Assembly (NCBI GenBank): GCA_009773995.1
Contig: VSMY01000002.1
Coordinates: 1-44,570, forward strand
Direction: 5' to 3'
Length of the DNA stretch: 44,570 nucleotides
DNA from: Oscillibacter sp.
GTDB lineage: Bacteria; Bacillota; Clostridia; Oscillospirales; Oscillospiraceae
Made by a program: the position numbers and the translations under genes. The notes beneath the pieces are model-generated. The model was not told where the DNA came from and made no database searches. It saw only the letters and a program-made list of their open reading frames with translations. Every line of letters begins with the position of its first letter. Within the stretch, counting starts at the first letter, position 1. Positions 29,269 through 37,117 of the stretch are shown here, piece by piece.

Positions 29269-30042
29269 ATGCAAAAACTGGAGAAACAGTTCCACATTGC
29301 CTGTACCGCCGCTGACGTCGGCCGTTACTGCATCCTCCCCGGCGACCCCGGCCGGGTTCCCGCCATCGCCGCCTATTTCGACGACGCGAAACAGGTGGCC
29401 TATAACCGGGAGTACAACGTCTGGACCGGCACCCTCCTGGGGGAGAAGGTGACCGCCTGCTCCACAGGCATCGGCGGGCCCTCCGCCTCCATCGCCATGG
29501 AGGAGCTCCACAAGTGCGGCGCGGACACCTTCATCCGCACGGGCACCTGCGGGGGCATCGACGTAAACGTCCAGTCCGGGGATATCGTGGTGGCCACGGG
29601 AGCCGTCCGTTTCGAGCATACCAGCCTGGAATACGCCCCCCTGGAGTTCCCCGCCGTGGCGGACTTCGGCCTCGTGGACTGCCTGGTCCGGGCCACGAAA
29701 GCCCTGGGCTATCCCCTCCACACGGGCATCGTCCAGTGCAAGGACAGCTTCTACGGCCAGCACGACCCCGCCGCCTCCCCGGTGTACTACGAGCTGCAGC
29801 AGAAGTGGGAGAGCTGGAAGCGCCTGGGGGTGAAGGCCAGCGAGATGGAGAGCGCCGCCCTCTTCGTGGTGGCCGCCGCCCTGGGCTGCCGCTGCGGCAG
29901 CTGCTTCCACGTGGTCTGGAACCAGGAGCGGGAGGCCGCGGGCCTGGACCAGAAGATGAGCGAGGACACCTCTACCTCCGTCCGGGTGGCGGTGGAGGCT
30001 CTGAAGCTCCAGATTGAGGCGGACCGGGCCGGAAAAAAGTAG
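29269..30042 (+). CDS. udp: Uridine phosphorylase (nucleoside phosphorylase family)
   Basis: 257 residues; ATG at 29269 with a GAGGTG site; a longer in-frame start would precede the mRNA start. Family motifs: phosphate-binding GDPGRV, RTGTCGG near ~88-95, the uracil-site stretch around KDSFYGQHDP, and EMESAALFVVAAALG, which binds the ribose. It converts uridine and phosphate to uracil and ribose-1-phosphate. A related pyrimidine nucleoside cannot be excluded as substrate. No nucleoside transporter lies beside it. Confidence 0.94.
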   Translation: MQKLEKQFHIACTAADVGRYCILPGDPGRVPAIAAYFDDAKQVAYNREYNVWTGTLLGEKVTACSTGIGGPSASIAMEELHKCGADTFIRTGTCGGIDVNVQSGDIVVATGAVRFEHTSLEYAPLEFPAVADFGLVDCLVRATKALGYPLHTGIVQCKDSFYGQHDPAASPVYYELQQKWESWKRLGVKASEMESAALFVVAAALGCRCGSCFHVVWNQEREAAGLDQKMSEDTSTSVRVAVEALKLQIEADRAGKK

Positions 30043-30180
30043 GGAATCCCCCTTATATTTCCCAGAATCCGGCCGATATTCCCATATGAGAAGGGAATCT
30101 AGACCGGAGCGGTTTCCATTGAACGGATTCAAGATTGGGACGCTCAAAACCCACTGAATCTGTGAAATGGAGGAAAAACG

Positions 30181-30738
30181 ATGATTCAAGCGACAAGCAG
30201 ACAGACCATCCCCAAAGAGTGGACGGACCCCATCGCCTCGAACGTGGGCTACATCAAGCCGGCCTTCCTGGAGCAAGTGCTGGAGATGGCGAAAAAGGGG
30301 AGTGCGGCGCACTTCGACCGCCTGAGGGACCGGCTGGAAAACGGAGTAATCAAGACCCCGCTGACGGCGGACCAGAAGCAGTACCTGAAGGAGAACTTCG
30401 ACCTGAAAAACATGAGCTGGGAGGACTACCAGTCCCTCATCGGCAAGCTTTGCGAGTTCGGCATTTTGGACCAGGAGGACAAGGATTTCCTCCACTGCGG
30501 GTTCAGCGGCCTGCACATGATCCCCGTCGATCTCTCCGGGCCCACCAGCACGGTCAGCTCTTATGCGGCCCCCGTCAGGGACCCTTCGTCCTATGACTCC
30601 TGGAAGGGCGATGTTCTGGGCTGGATGAAGTTCCTCTCCAGCTTCCAGTGCTGGGATTCGGACAGCCAATCCTGGCGGAAGACCGATCAGGCCCGCCTGT
30701 TCGGGAAGGTCCGGGAGCTCCTGGACGCGATTGCCTAA
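30181..30738 (+). CDS. Unknown 185-residue protein, first of a pair
   Basis: ATG with GGAGG seven bases upstream. The protein is soluble and mixed-charge, without a signal peptide or membrane helix. The N-terminal half is predicted helical (AFLEQVLEMAKKG; HFDRLRDRLENG), followed by a TPLTADQKQYLKENFDLKNM segment, a Ser/Pro-rich middle, and a C-terminal helix ending LLDAIA. No family is recognised. The next gene follows 13 bases later with its own strong site, so the two form a small operon ending at a bidirectional terminator. The 138 bases upstream hold no clear sigma-A promoter. Confidence 0.8.
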   Translation: MIQATSRQTIPKEWTDPIASNVGYIKPAFLEQVLEMAKKGSAAHFDRLRDRLENGVIKTPLTADQKQYLKENFDLKNMSWEDYQSLIGKLCEFGILDQEDKDFLHCGFSGLHMIPVDLSGPTSTVSSYAAPVRDPSSYDSWKGDVLGWMKFLSSFQCWDSDSQSWRKTDQARLFGKVRELLDAIA

Positions 30739-30751
30739 GGAGGGTTGGACC

Positions 30752-30985
30752 ATGATTTCAGCGGCAAACGCCCTTGGCTGCGGAGGGCCGAGAGCCCCTC
30801 GCGCTCCGTCCTATACCGGAATGGGAAACCAGGCCTTTTTGGCGGGCTTCATGGAGGAGTTCCGCAAGGCCCAGGCCAAGGCCTGCGAGCAGAATGTAGA
30901 GGAGCTCAAACGGGCCGGACTGTCGGATAAGCTGGCCGGGAAGGAAGATGCCCGGCGGGACGAGGACGAGAAATTTACTTTCTAA
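30752..30985 (+). CDS. Unknown 77-residue protein, second of the pair
   Basis: ATG at 30752 with AAGGAGG eight bases upstream. It has a short Gly/Pro/Ala-rich start (GCGGPRAPRAPSYTGMG) followed by one long amphipathic helix (~28-60, with a run such as EEFRKAQAKACEQNVEELKR) and a highly charged tail. The helix suggests a binding or coiled-coil partner, perhaps of the preceding protein. No homologous family is recognised. Confidence 0.75.
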   Translation: MISAANALGCGGPRAPRAPSYTGMGNQAFLAGFMEEFRKAQAKACEQNVEELKRAGLSDKLAGKEDARRDEDEKFTF

Positions 30986-30993
30986 AAGTACAT

Positions 30994-31024
30994 AAAAAAG
31001 GACCGCCCTACGGCGGTCCTTTTT
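30994..31024. terminator. Bidirectional terminator
   Basis: Perfect 13-bp stem AAAAAGGACCGCC / GGCGGTCCTTTTT with loop CTAC. It serves the unknown pair and the convergent copA operon. Confidence 0.94.
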
Positions 31025-31031
31025 CTCGGCC

Positions 31032-31241
31032 TTACTGGATGCCCAGCACCTTGTAGTCCTGGTCCTCCACGGCCTTTTTCAGGGCCTCGTCCGTAAGCTG
31101 CCCGGAGAGGGTCACCACCGCCGTGCCGCTCTCGTGGCTGACGCTGGCGGCGCTGACCTCCGGCAGGGCCTCCAGGGCCTTCTTGACTCTGGCCTCGCAG
31201 TGCCCGCACATCATGCCTTCAATTTTCATGGTCTTTTCCAT
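31032..31241 (-). other. Possible internally initiated CopZ-like copper chaperone
   Basis: In frame with copA, Met773 (ATG at 31241) is preceded on the minus strand by GAGGAGG with an eight-base spacing, as good as any real start in the window. Translation from it gives 69 residues (MEKTMKIEGMMCGHCEARV at the start), exactly a CopZ-size HMA chaperone. Either copA and copZ have fused and the site is a relic, or both a fusion and a free chaperone are made. Sequence alone cannot decide. Confidence 0.55.
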
Positions 31242-33557
31242 CGCTGTTACCTCCTCGGAATGGTTGGAATGTTTGGATTTCAGGGGTCTATCCTTTCTCA
31301 CGTCCCGCAGGTTGAACAGGTTCAGCCGCAGGGCGTTGGAGACGACGCAGAAGCTGGAGAGGCTCATGGCCGCCGCGCCGAACATGGGGTTCAGCGTCAG
31401 GCCGAAGGGGATGAAGAGCCCCGCCGCCAGGGGAATGCCGATGGTGTTGTAGAAGAAGGCCCAGAACAGGTTCTCATGGATGTTCCGCAGGGTGGCCCGG
31501 CTGAGCCGGATGGCGGCGGGCACGTCCAGGAGGCGGCTTTTCATCAGCACCACGTCCGCCGCGTCGATGGCCACGTCCGCCCCCGCGCCGATGGCGATGC
31601 CGGTGTCCGCCCGGGTCAGGGCCGGGGCGTCGTTGATGCCGTCGCCCACCATGGCCACCTTGCCCTGCTTTTTCAGGTCCCGGATGACGCTCTCCTTGCC
31701 GTCGGGCAGGACCCCGGCGATGACCTCGTCCACCCCGGCTTGCTTTCCGATGGCCTGGGCGGTGCGCTGGTTGTCTCCAGTGAGCATGACCACCCGGATG
31801 CCCATATTCTGGAGTTCCCGGACGGCCTGGGGGCTGTCTTCTTTGATCACGTCCGCCACGGCGACGACGCCCAGCAGTTTCCCGTCCCGGCTGAAAAACA
31901 GCGGGGTCTTCCCTTGGCCCGCCAGGGCCTCGGCCTGGGCCTGGAAGTCCTGGGGGACGGCGGCCTGGGCGCTGATGAAGCTGAGATTTCCGCCGCTGAG
32001 GGCCGCTCCGTTCAGCCGGGCGGTGAGACCGTTTCCCGGAAGGGCCTGGAAGTCCGTGACCTCCTCCGCCGGGATGCCCTCCTCCTCCGCTTTTTGTAAA
32101 ATGGCCTTGGCCAGGGGGTGCTCGCTCTTTTGCTCCAGGGCTCGGGCCAGGCGGAGGAGCTCCGCCCCGCTGAGCCCCTGGGCCGGGAGGATATCCGTCA
32201 CCCTGGGCTCCCCCTGGGTGATGGTGCCCGTCTTGTCCAGGGCCACAATTTCGGTCCGGCCCGCGGCCTCCAGGGAGGCGGCGGTTTTGAACAGGATGCC
32301 GTTTTTGGCCCCCATGCCGCTGCCCACCATGATGGCCACCGGCGTGGCCAGGCCCAGGGCGCAGGGGCAGGAGATGACCAGCACGGAGATGCCCCGTGCC
32401 AGGGCGAAGCCCACGGTCTGCCCCAGCAGCAGCCAGACGAGGGTGGTTATTACGGCGATGGAGATGACCGCCGGGACGAAGACGCCGGACACCCGGTCGG
32501 CGATTTTCGCAATGGGAGCTTTGGTGGCCGCCGCATCGCTGACCATCTGGATGATCTGGGAGAGGGTGGTGTCCTCCCCCACCCGGGTGGCCCGGCACTT
32601 GATAAAACCGGCTTGGTTCGTGGTGGCGGCGGACACGCCGTCCCCCGGCGCCTTGTCCACGGGGATGCTTTCGCCGGTCAAGGCGGACTCGTTGACGGCG
32701 CTGGTCCCCTCCACCACTACGCCGTCCACCGGGATGTTTTCGCCGGGGCGGACCAGGAAGACGTCGTCCTTTTGGACCTGCTCGATGGGGACGGTGACCT
32801 CTTTCCCGTCCCGTTCCAGCACGGCGGTCTTGGGGGCCAGCTTCATAAGGCTTTTCAGCGCGTCGGTGGTTTTCCCCTTGGAGCGGGCCTCCAGCATCTT
32901 GCCCACGGTGATGAGGGCCAGGATCATGGCGGCGGACTCGAAGTAGAACTCCATCATGTAGTCCATCACCGCCGCCGCGTCCCCCCGGACCTGGGCGGAC
33001 GTCATGGCGAAGAGGGCGTAGGTGCTGTAGACAAAGGCCGCCGAGGCCCCCAGGGCCACCAGGGTGTCCATATTCGGGGCCCGGTGCCAGAGGCTCTTGA
33101 AGCCGCTGATGAAGAATTTCTGGTTGATGACCATGACGGCCACCGTCAAAAGGAGCTGGATCAGCCCCATGGCAATATGGTTCCCGTGGAGGAAGCGGGG
33201 GACGGGCCAATTCCACATCATATGCCCCATGGAAAAGTACATGAGTACCGCCAGGAAGATGAGGGAAGACCACAGCCGCTTTTTCAAAAGTGGCGTTTCG
33301 TGGTCCGCCAGAGCCTCCTCGGGATTGGCGGGGGAAGCGGCGGAGGCAGTCCGTTCCGCCCCCTTTTTCGACGCGCCGTAGCCTGCGCTTTCCACGGCGG
33401 CGATGATTTCCTCCGCCGGGGCGCTGCCCTCCACGCCCATGGAGTTGGTCAAAAGGCTCACGGAGCAGGAGGTGACCCCCGCCACCTTGCCCACGGCCTT
33501 TTCCACACAGGCGGAGCAGGCGGCGCAGCTCATGCCGGTGACGTTGTATTGTTCCAT
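31032..33557 (-). CDS. copA: Copper-exporting P-type ATPase with N- and C-terminal metal-binding domains
   Basis: 841 residues; ATG at 33557 with AAAGGAGG eight bases upstream. An N-terminal HMA domain (GMSCAAC, Cys11 and Cys14) is followed by eight membrane helices with the metal-site CPC (397-399), the phosphorylation motif DKTGT (Asp441), SEHPLAKA and GDGINDAPAL. After the last helices and a short linker a second HMA domain begins at Met773 (GMMCGHC, Cys784 and Cys787). The CPC motif and the SEHP motif identify a Cu(I) exporter of the P1B-1 type. A C-terminal HMA is unusual, and a ribosome binding site sits just before it, as described in the internal entry. It lies 14 bases after csoR in one operon. 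Confidence 0.97.
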   Translation of the reverse strand: MEQYNVTGMSCAACSACVEKAVGKVAGVTSCSVSLLTNSMGVEGSAPAEEIIAAVESAGYGASKKGAERTASAASPANPEEALADHETPLLKKRLWSSLIFLAVLMYFSMGHMMWNWPVPRFLHGNHIAMGLIQLLLTVAVMVINQKFFISGFKSLWHRAPNMDTLVALGASAAFVYSTYALFAMTSAQVRGDAAAVMDYMMEFYFESAAMILALITVGKMLEARSKGKTTDALKSLMKLAPKTAVLERDGKEVTVPIEQVQKDDVFLVRPGENIPVDGVVVEGTSAVNESALTGESIPVDKAPGDGVSAATTNQAGFIKCRATRVGEDTTLSQIIQMVSDAAATKAPIAKIADRVSGVFVPAVISIAVITTLVWLLLGQTVGFALARGISVLVISCPCALGLATPVAIMVGSGMGAKNGILFKTAASLEAAGRTEIVALDKTGTITQGEPRVTDILPAQGLSGAELLRLARALEQKSEHPLAKAILQKAEEEGIPAEEVTDFQALPGNGLTARLNGAALSGGNLSFISAQAAVPQDFQAQAEALAGQGKTPLFFSRDGKLLGVVAVADVIKEDSPQAVRELQNMGIRVVMLTGDNQRTAQAIGKQAGVDEVIAGVLPDGKESVIRDLKKQGKVAMVGDGINDAPALTRADTGIAIGAGADVAIDAADVVLMKSRLLDVPAAIRLSRATLRNIHENLFWAFFYNTIGIPLAAGLFIPFGLTLNPMFGAAAMSLSSFCVVSNALRLNLFNLRDVRKDRPLKSKHSNHSEEVTAMEKTMKIEGMMCGHCEARVKKALEALPEVSAASVSHESGTAVVTLSGQLTDEALKKAVEDQDYKVLGIQ

Positions 33558-33571
33558 AAACGGGACCTCCT

Positions 33572-33868
33572 TTATTTCATCAGCTTTTGGAGGGTGCACA
33601 GCAGCTCCTCCACCGTCTCGTCCTTCCCCGCCCGGATGTCCCGGATGACGCAGGTGCGGATGTGCTCGGAAAGGAGCTCCTTGGCAAAGGCGTTCAGCGC
33701 CGCGTTGGCGGCGGCCACCTGGGCCAGGATGTCGGGACAGTAGGCGCTGCGCTCCACCATGCCCCGGATGCCCCGAATCTGGCCCTCCACCCGGTTCAGG
33801 CGATGAATGAGCCGCTTGACCTCCTCCTCGGAGCGCTCCTTGGTCTTGTGGCATTCACAGGTTTCCAT
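33572..33868 (-). CDS. csoR: Copper-sensing repressor CsoR
   Basis: 98 residues. It is an all-helical DUF156 fold with the Cu(I) ligand set Cys44, His69 and Cys73, the same C-x24-H-x3-C spacing as characterised CsoR proteins. The helix-1 stretch LIHRLNRVEGQIRGIRGMVE is diagnostic. An N-terminal Cys/His-containing addition (METCECHKTK) may be an extra metal contact. CsoR binds operator DNA when apo and releases it on Cu(I) binding. It is the first gene of the csoR-copA operon and is autoregulated through two operators at 33890-33932. Confidence 0.95.
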   Translation of the reverse strand: METCECHKTKERSEEEVKRLIHRLNRVEGQIRGIRGMVERSAYCPDILAQVAAANAALNAFAKELLSEHIRTCVIRDIRAGKDETVEELLCTLQKLMK

Positions 33869-33889
33869 GGCAAACCCTCTCTTGCTGGT

Positions 33890-33906
33890 ATACCCCTTGG
33901 GGGTAT
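33890..33906. promoter_or_regulatory. CsoR operator 1
   Basis: ATACCCC-TTG-GGGGTAT, a perfect 7-bp dyad of the CsoR type. It lies just downstream of the -10 box of the operon promoter. Confidence 0.85.
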
Positions 33907-33910
33907 TCTT

Positions 33911-33939
33911 ACTATATACCCTCCTGGGGTATTTGTCAA
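33911..33939 (-). promoter_or_regulatory. Promoter of csoR-copA
   Basis: Minus strand: TTGACA (33939-33934), 17-bp spacer, TATAGT (33916-33911). CsoR operator 2 fills the spacer. Confidence 0.88.
33916..33932. promoter_or_regulatory. CsoR operator 2
   Basis: ATACCCTCCTGGGGTAT, a near-perfect dyad with GC-rich centre lying between the -35 and -10 boxes. Its centre is 26 bp from that of operator 1, so two tetramers could bind. Confidence 0.85.
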
Positions 33940-33950
33940 GCCCCGATTGG

Positions 33951-33995
33951 AAAAGAAAGGCCCGGCACAGGGAGTGTTCCCCATGCCGGGCCTTT
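33951..33995 (-). terminator. Terminator of the beta-helix gene
   Basis: Twelve-bp stem AAAGGCCCGGCA / TGCCGGGCCTTT with a 16-nt loop, then T-rich on the minus strand. It ends just before the csoR promoter. Confidence 0.85.
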
Positions 33996-34007
33996 GTATG
34001 AGCGGGA

Positions 34008-34670
34008 TCAATCCTGATGAACAATCTTTCCGGGCCCCTTGAAAATGCTCTCCGGCGGGACGGCCCCCCGGACGGAGGACAGGGGATAGACCCTGGAGCC
34101 CCGGCCGACGACGGTGCCGGGGTTCAGCACGCTGTTGCAGCCCACCTCCACATGGTCCCCCAGGATGGCCCCGAACTTCTTCCGGCCCGTCTCGAGGCGC
34201 TCCTCGCCGTTTAGCACTACCACCAGGGTCTTGTCGGACTTCACGTTGGAGGTGATGGACCCCGCGCCCATGTGGCTCTTGAAGCCCAGGATGGAGTCCC
34301 CCACGTAGTTGTAGTGGGGGGTCTGAACGCCGTCGAAGAGGATGACGTTTTTCAGCTCCACGGAGTTGCCCACTACGCAGCCCGCCCCCACCAGGGCGGA
34401 GCCCCGGATAAAGGCACAGTGCCGGACCTCGGTCTCGGGGCCGATGATACAGGGCGCACCCAGGAAAGCCGAGGGAGCGACGGAGGCGGTCTTGTGGACC
34501 CAAGTCTGGGGGGACCGCTCCTCATATTCCGCCGGGTCCAGGGCGGGGCCCAGCTGCAAAATCAGGTCCTTGACGCCGTCCAGGGCCTCCCAGGGGTATT
34601 GAAATTGGGCCAGATAGTCCCCCGCCAGGGTGTGGGAGAGGTCCAGCAGGGCCGTGATGGTCAGATCCAT
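34008..34670 (-). CDS. Left-handed beta-helix (hexapeptide-repeat) protein, GlmU-like
   Basis: 220 residues; ATG with AGGAGG eight bases upstream. The first ~60 residues form a helical cap. The rest shows hexapeptide turns (for example APCIIGPETEVRHCAFIRG, GAGCVVGNSVELKNVILFDG, GDHVEVGCNSVLNPGTVVGRG), as in the acyltransferase half of GlmU. The nucleotidyltransferase half is absent. Proteins of this type in Clostridia are often named UDP-N-acetylglucosamine pyrophosphorylase-like, but an activity cannot be inferred. It has its own promoter and terminator. Confidence 0.85.
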   Translation of the reverse strand: MDLTITALLDLSHTLAGDYLAQFQYPWEALDGVKDLILQLGPALDPAEYEERSPQTWVHKTASVAPSAFLGAPCIIGPETEVRHCAFIRGSALVGAGCVVGNSVELKNVILFDGVQTPHYNYVGDSILGFKSHMGAGSITSNVKSDKTLVVVLNGEERLETGRKKFGAILGDHVEVGCNSVLNPGTVVGRGSRVYPLSSVRGAVPPESIFKGPGKIVHQD

Positions 34671-34715
34671 AAAACGCGCCTCCTGTTTTCGCCGCCGGGG
34701 CGGCGTGCTGGCGTT

Positions 34716-34744
34716 ATTATATACCAGTTCTCCAGGAGCCGCAA
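34716..34744 (-). promoter_or_regulatory. Sigma-A-like promoter of the beta-helix gene
   Basis: Minus strand: TTGCGG (34744-34739), 17-bp spacer, TATAAT (34721-34716). Confidence 0.72.
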
Positions 34745-34752
34745 GGGGGAAA

Positions 34753-35559
34753 TCAGGATTCCGGCAGCTCCTCCAGGGAGGCGAAGCGGAAGCCCATGTC
34801 CTCCCATTTGGTGAGGAGCTCGTCCAGGATGTCCGCGTTGGTCTTGGACGTGGAGTGGAGCAGCACAATGGCCCCGTCGTGGATGCGGGGGAGGAGCTTG
34901 GCGTAGGCCTGTTCCGGCGTGGGCTGGTTGTCCACATACCAGTCCACGTAGGCCAGGCTCCAGAACACGGTCTTATAGCCCAGGGCCTGGGCCTGTTTGA
35001 GGTTTTCCCGGCTGTACTTCCCCTGGGGCGGGCGGTAGAAATGGGGGAGCTCCTTCCCGGTGGTCTCCTGGTAGAGGTCCGCCAGGCTGTCCAGCTCCTT
35101 TTGGAAGGCCGCCTGGTCCGAGATGGCGGACATGTCCGGGTGATGGAAGGTGTGGTTGCCCACGATGTGGCCCTCCTCCGCCATACGGCGGATGACGTCC
35201 GGAGCGGTTTCGATCATATTGCCCACCACGAAGAAGGCCGCCGGGGCGTTGTGCTTTTTCAGAGCGTCCAGGATTTGCTCCGTATAGCCGTTTTCATACC
35301 CGCAGTCGAAGGTCAGGTAGATGACCTTCTGAGAGGTGTCCCCCAGGAACCAGGCGTCGTATTGGGCCAGGTCCTCCGCGCTGGCGTTGCCCACGGGGGA
35401 CTGGCCCTCGTTGGGAAAGGAGAGGCCCCAGTTGTCGGCGGAGGCCGGAATGACGGCGGGGGCGGCGGCGGGGAGGGACGTTCCCTGCCAGTAGAGCATC
35501 GCCCCCAGGAAGAGAAGGGGGAGCATGAGAAGAACCAAGTTTCGCATACGCTGAAGCAT
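34753..35559 (-). CDS. pdaA: Polysaccharide deacetylase, PdaA-like (muramic delta-lactam synthesis)
   Basis: 268 residues; ATG at 35559 with AAGGAGG five bases upstream. An N-terminal signal anchor (~8-23) places the enzyme outside the membrane. NodB motifs: TFDCGYENG (Asp85; PdaA enzymes have TFD-x-GYENG rather than TFDDG), HTFHH (His136, His140), FYRPPQGKYS, and the C-terminal LLHSTSKTN. The GYENG and LLH-x-x-SK-x-N features favour PdaA, which removes acetyl from N-acetylmuramic acid so that spore cortex muramic delta-lactam can form. No clear sigma-A promoter is upstream, consistent with sporulation control but not proof of it. Confidence 0.92.
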   Translation of the reverse strand: MLQRMRNLVLLMLPLLFLGAMLYWQGTSLPAAAPAVIPASADNWGLSFPNEGQSPVGNASAEDLAQYDAWFLGDTSQKVIYLTFDCGYENGYTEQILDALKKHNAPAAFFVVGNMIETAPDVIRRMAEEGHIVGNHTFHHPDMSAISDQAAFQKELDSLADLYQETTGKELPHFYRPPQGKYSRENLKQAQALGYKTVFWSLAYVDWYVDNQPTPEQAYAKLLPRIHDGAIVLLHSTSKTNADILDELLTKWEDMGFRFASLEELPES

Positions 35560-35620
35560 AGGCGCCTCCTTGTTGAATGTTGTCACGGTTCAGCTTGTCC
35601 GGCGGCGGCCGGATTATCGG

Positions 35621-35649
35621 TTGAAAAAGCTGGCGAAAGATGTTATATT
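35621..35649 (+). promoter_or_regulatory. Sigma-A-like promoter of the nuclease pair
   Basis: TTGAAA (35621-35626), 17-bp spacer, TATATT (35644-35649). Confidence 0.68.
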
Positions 35650-35686
35650 TGGAGTGTCGAAACATTGCGTCTGAAGGAGGAAGGAT

Positions 35687-36406
35687 ATGGCGAAGCGGGG
35701 AAGCAAGTCGAGGCGCCGGCAGGAGCTGACGAAAAAGCAGCTGGCGGCGCTGCTGGTGCTCTGCGTCATTACGGCGGCGGTCCGGTGGTATCTGCGGCCG
35801 GAGCCGGTGTCCCTGGAGGATATCCCGGCGTGGAGCGGCGCGGCCTATGTGGAGCTGGAGGACAACCAGCCGGGCTTCACCAAGGAGGAGATGACCCTGG
35901 AGGTCTTCGAGGACTACAGCGACCTGGACTATCTGGGACGCTGCGGTCAGGCCTACGCCAATATCTGCCCGGAGCTGATGCCCACAGAGGAGCGGGAGGC
36001 CATCGGGAATGTGAAGCCCACGGGCTGGGTCTCCGCCAAGTACGACTGCGTGGACGGGAAATACCTCTACAACCGCTGTCACCTCATCGGCTTCCAGCTG
36101 GCGGGGGAGAACGCCAACGAGAAAAACCTGATTACCGGCACCCGGTATCTAAACGTCACCGGCATGCTGCCCTTTGAAAACGACGTGGCGGACTACGTCC
36201 GGCGGACGGACAACCACGTCCTCTACCGGGTGACGCCGGTATTTGTGGGCACGGAGCTGGTGGCCAGGGGCGTGCAGATGGAGGCGTATTCCGTGGAGGA
36301 TGCCGGGGACGGGGTCTGCTTCAACGTCTTCGCCTACAACATCCAGCCGGGGGTGGCCATTGACTACGCCACCGGGGAGAGCCGGCTGGAGGAGGACGCG
36401 GCATGA
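35687..36406 (+). CDS. Membrane-anchored DNA/RNA non-specific endonuclease, EndA-like
   Basis: 239 residues; ATG with AAGGAGG upstream. A basic N-terminus and one transmembrane helix (~19-34) would anchor it with the nuclease domain outside. The catalytic beta-beta-alpha-metal motif is YNRCHLIGFQLAGENANEKN with general-base His132. Here NRCH replaces the commoner DRGH, and the later Asn contributes to metal binding. RYLNVTGMLPFEN is the second family block. EndA relatives degrade DNA during uptake or for nutrition. Its stop overlaps the next gene by ATGA. Confidence 0.92.
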   Translation: MAKRGSKSRRRQELTKKQLAALLVLCVITAAVRWYLRPEPVSLEDIPAWSGAAYVELEDNQPGFTKEEMTLEVFEDYSDLDYLGRCGQAYANICPELMPTEEREAIGNVKPTGWVSAKYDCVDGKYLYNRCHLIGFQLAGENANEKNLITGTRYLNVTGMLPFENDVADYVRRTDNHVLYRVTPVFVGTELVARGVQMEAYSVEDAGDGVCFNVFAYNIQPGVAIDYATGESRLEEDAA

Positions 36407-37077
36407 GGCTGTGGGAACAATTTGACCGGATTGCCGTCTTCGACACGGAGACCACGGGCCTCGACTTCCGCCGGGACCGCATCATCGAAATCGGCGCGGT
36501 GGCCCTGGAGGCCGGGGCGGAGACCGGGGGAATGGATCTCTTCATCCGCCTGCCGGAGGGGCGGCGGCTGGACCCCTTCATCGTGAATCTCACCGGCATC
36601 ACCGAGGAGCGGCTGGAAACCGAGGGCGTGGGAGACGAGGAGGCCGCCCGTGCCTTCGCGGACCTTCTGGAAGGGGCGGAGCGGCCCTTGCTTGCGGCCT
36701 ACAACGCCCAGTTCGACCTGAATTTCCTCTATGGCCTCCTCCGGCCCTGGGGATTGGAGGAGGCGCTGAAAAAGCCCCGCTTCCTGGACGTCATGACGGT
36801 CTATAAGGACCGGAGGGACTATCCCCATAAGCTGGAAAACGCCATCGCCGCCTATCGCCTGGAGGACCGGGCGGTGAACAGCCACCGGGCCATCGACGAC
36901 GCCCGGGCGGCGGCGCTGCTGCTGGAGGCCATGGCGGAGGAACGGGACGATTTGGAGCGGTACGTGGACCTCTTCGGCGCGCATCCCAAATATGGGGTCT
37001 CGGGGCGGAGGATTTCCTCCGTCACCTACCGGACCCAGCCCTATGAGCGGGAGAAACTGCTGTACGAATTGCCATAA
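36403..37077 (+). CDS. DnaQ-like 3'-5' exonuclease (DEDDh)
   Basis: 224 residues. Exo I is VFDTETTGLDF (Asp14, Glu16), Exo II is YNAQFDLNFL, and Exo III is HRAIDDARAAALL, completing a DEDDh active site. There is no polymerase, helicase or UvrC-like extension, so it is a stand-alone proofreading- or repair-type exonuclease. The start overlaps the endonuclease stop (ATGA), so the two nuclease genes are translationally coupled, although the first is predicted to act outside and the second inside the cell. Confidence 0.95.
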   Translation: MRLWEQFDRIAVFDTETTGLDFRRDRIIEIGAVALEAGAETGGMDLFIRLPEGRRLDPFIVNLTGITEERLETEGVGDEEAARAFADLLEGAERPLLAAYNAQFDLNFLYGLLRPWGLEEALKKPRFLDVMTVYKDRRDYPHKLENAIAAYRLEDRAVNSHRAIDDARAAALLLEAMAEERDDLERYVDLFGAHPKYGVSGRRISSVTYRTQPYEREKLLYELP

Positions 37078-37109
37078 AAAAACGCCCGGCCGGCCGCCGG
37101 GCGTTTTTT
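37076..37109. terminator. Bidirectional terminator
   Basis: Perfect 10-bp stem AACGCCCGGC / GCCGGGCGTT, loop CGGCC, flanked by A7 and T6. It lies between the exonuclease gene and the convergent mtnA operon. Confidence 0.94.
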
Positions 37110-37117
37110 CTTCTCTT

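Noticed and set aside
31032..33854. Longer copA starting upstream of 33557
   Set aside because: The extra residues are translated csoR in another frame; the ATG at 33557 has AAAGGAGG and begins the HMA domain.
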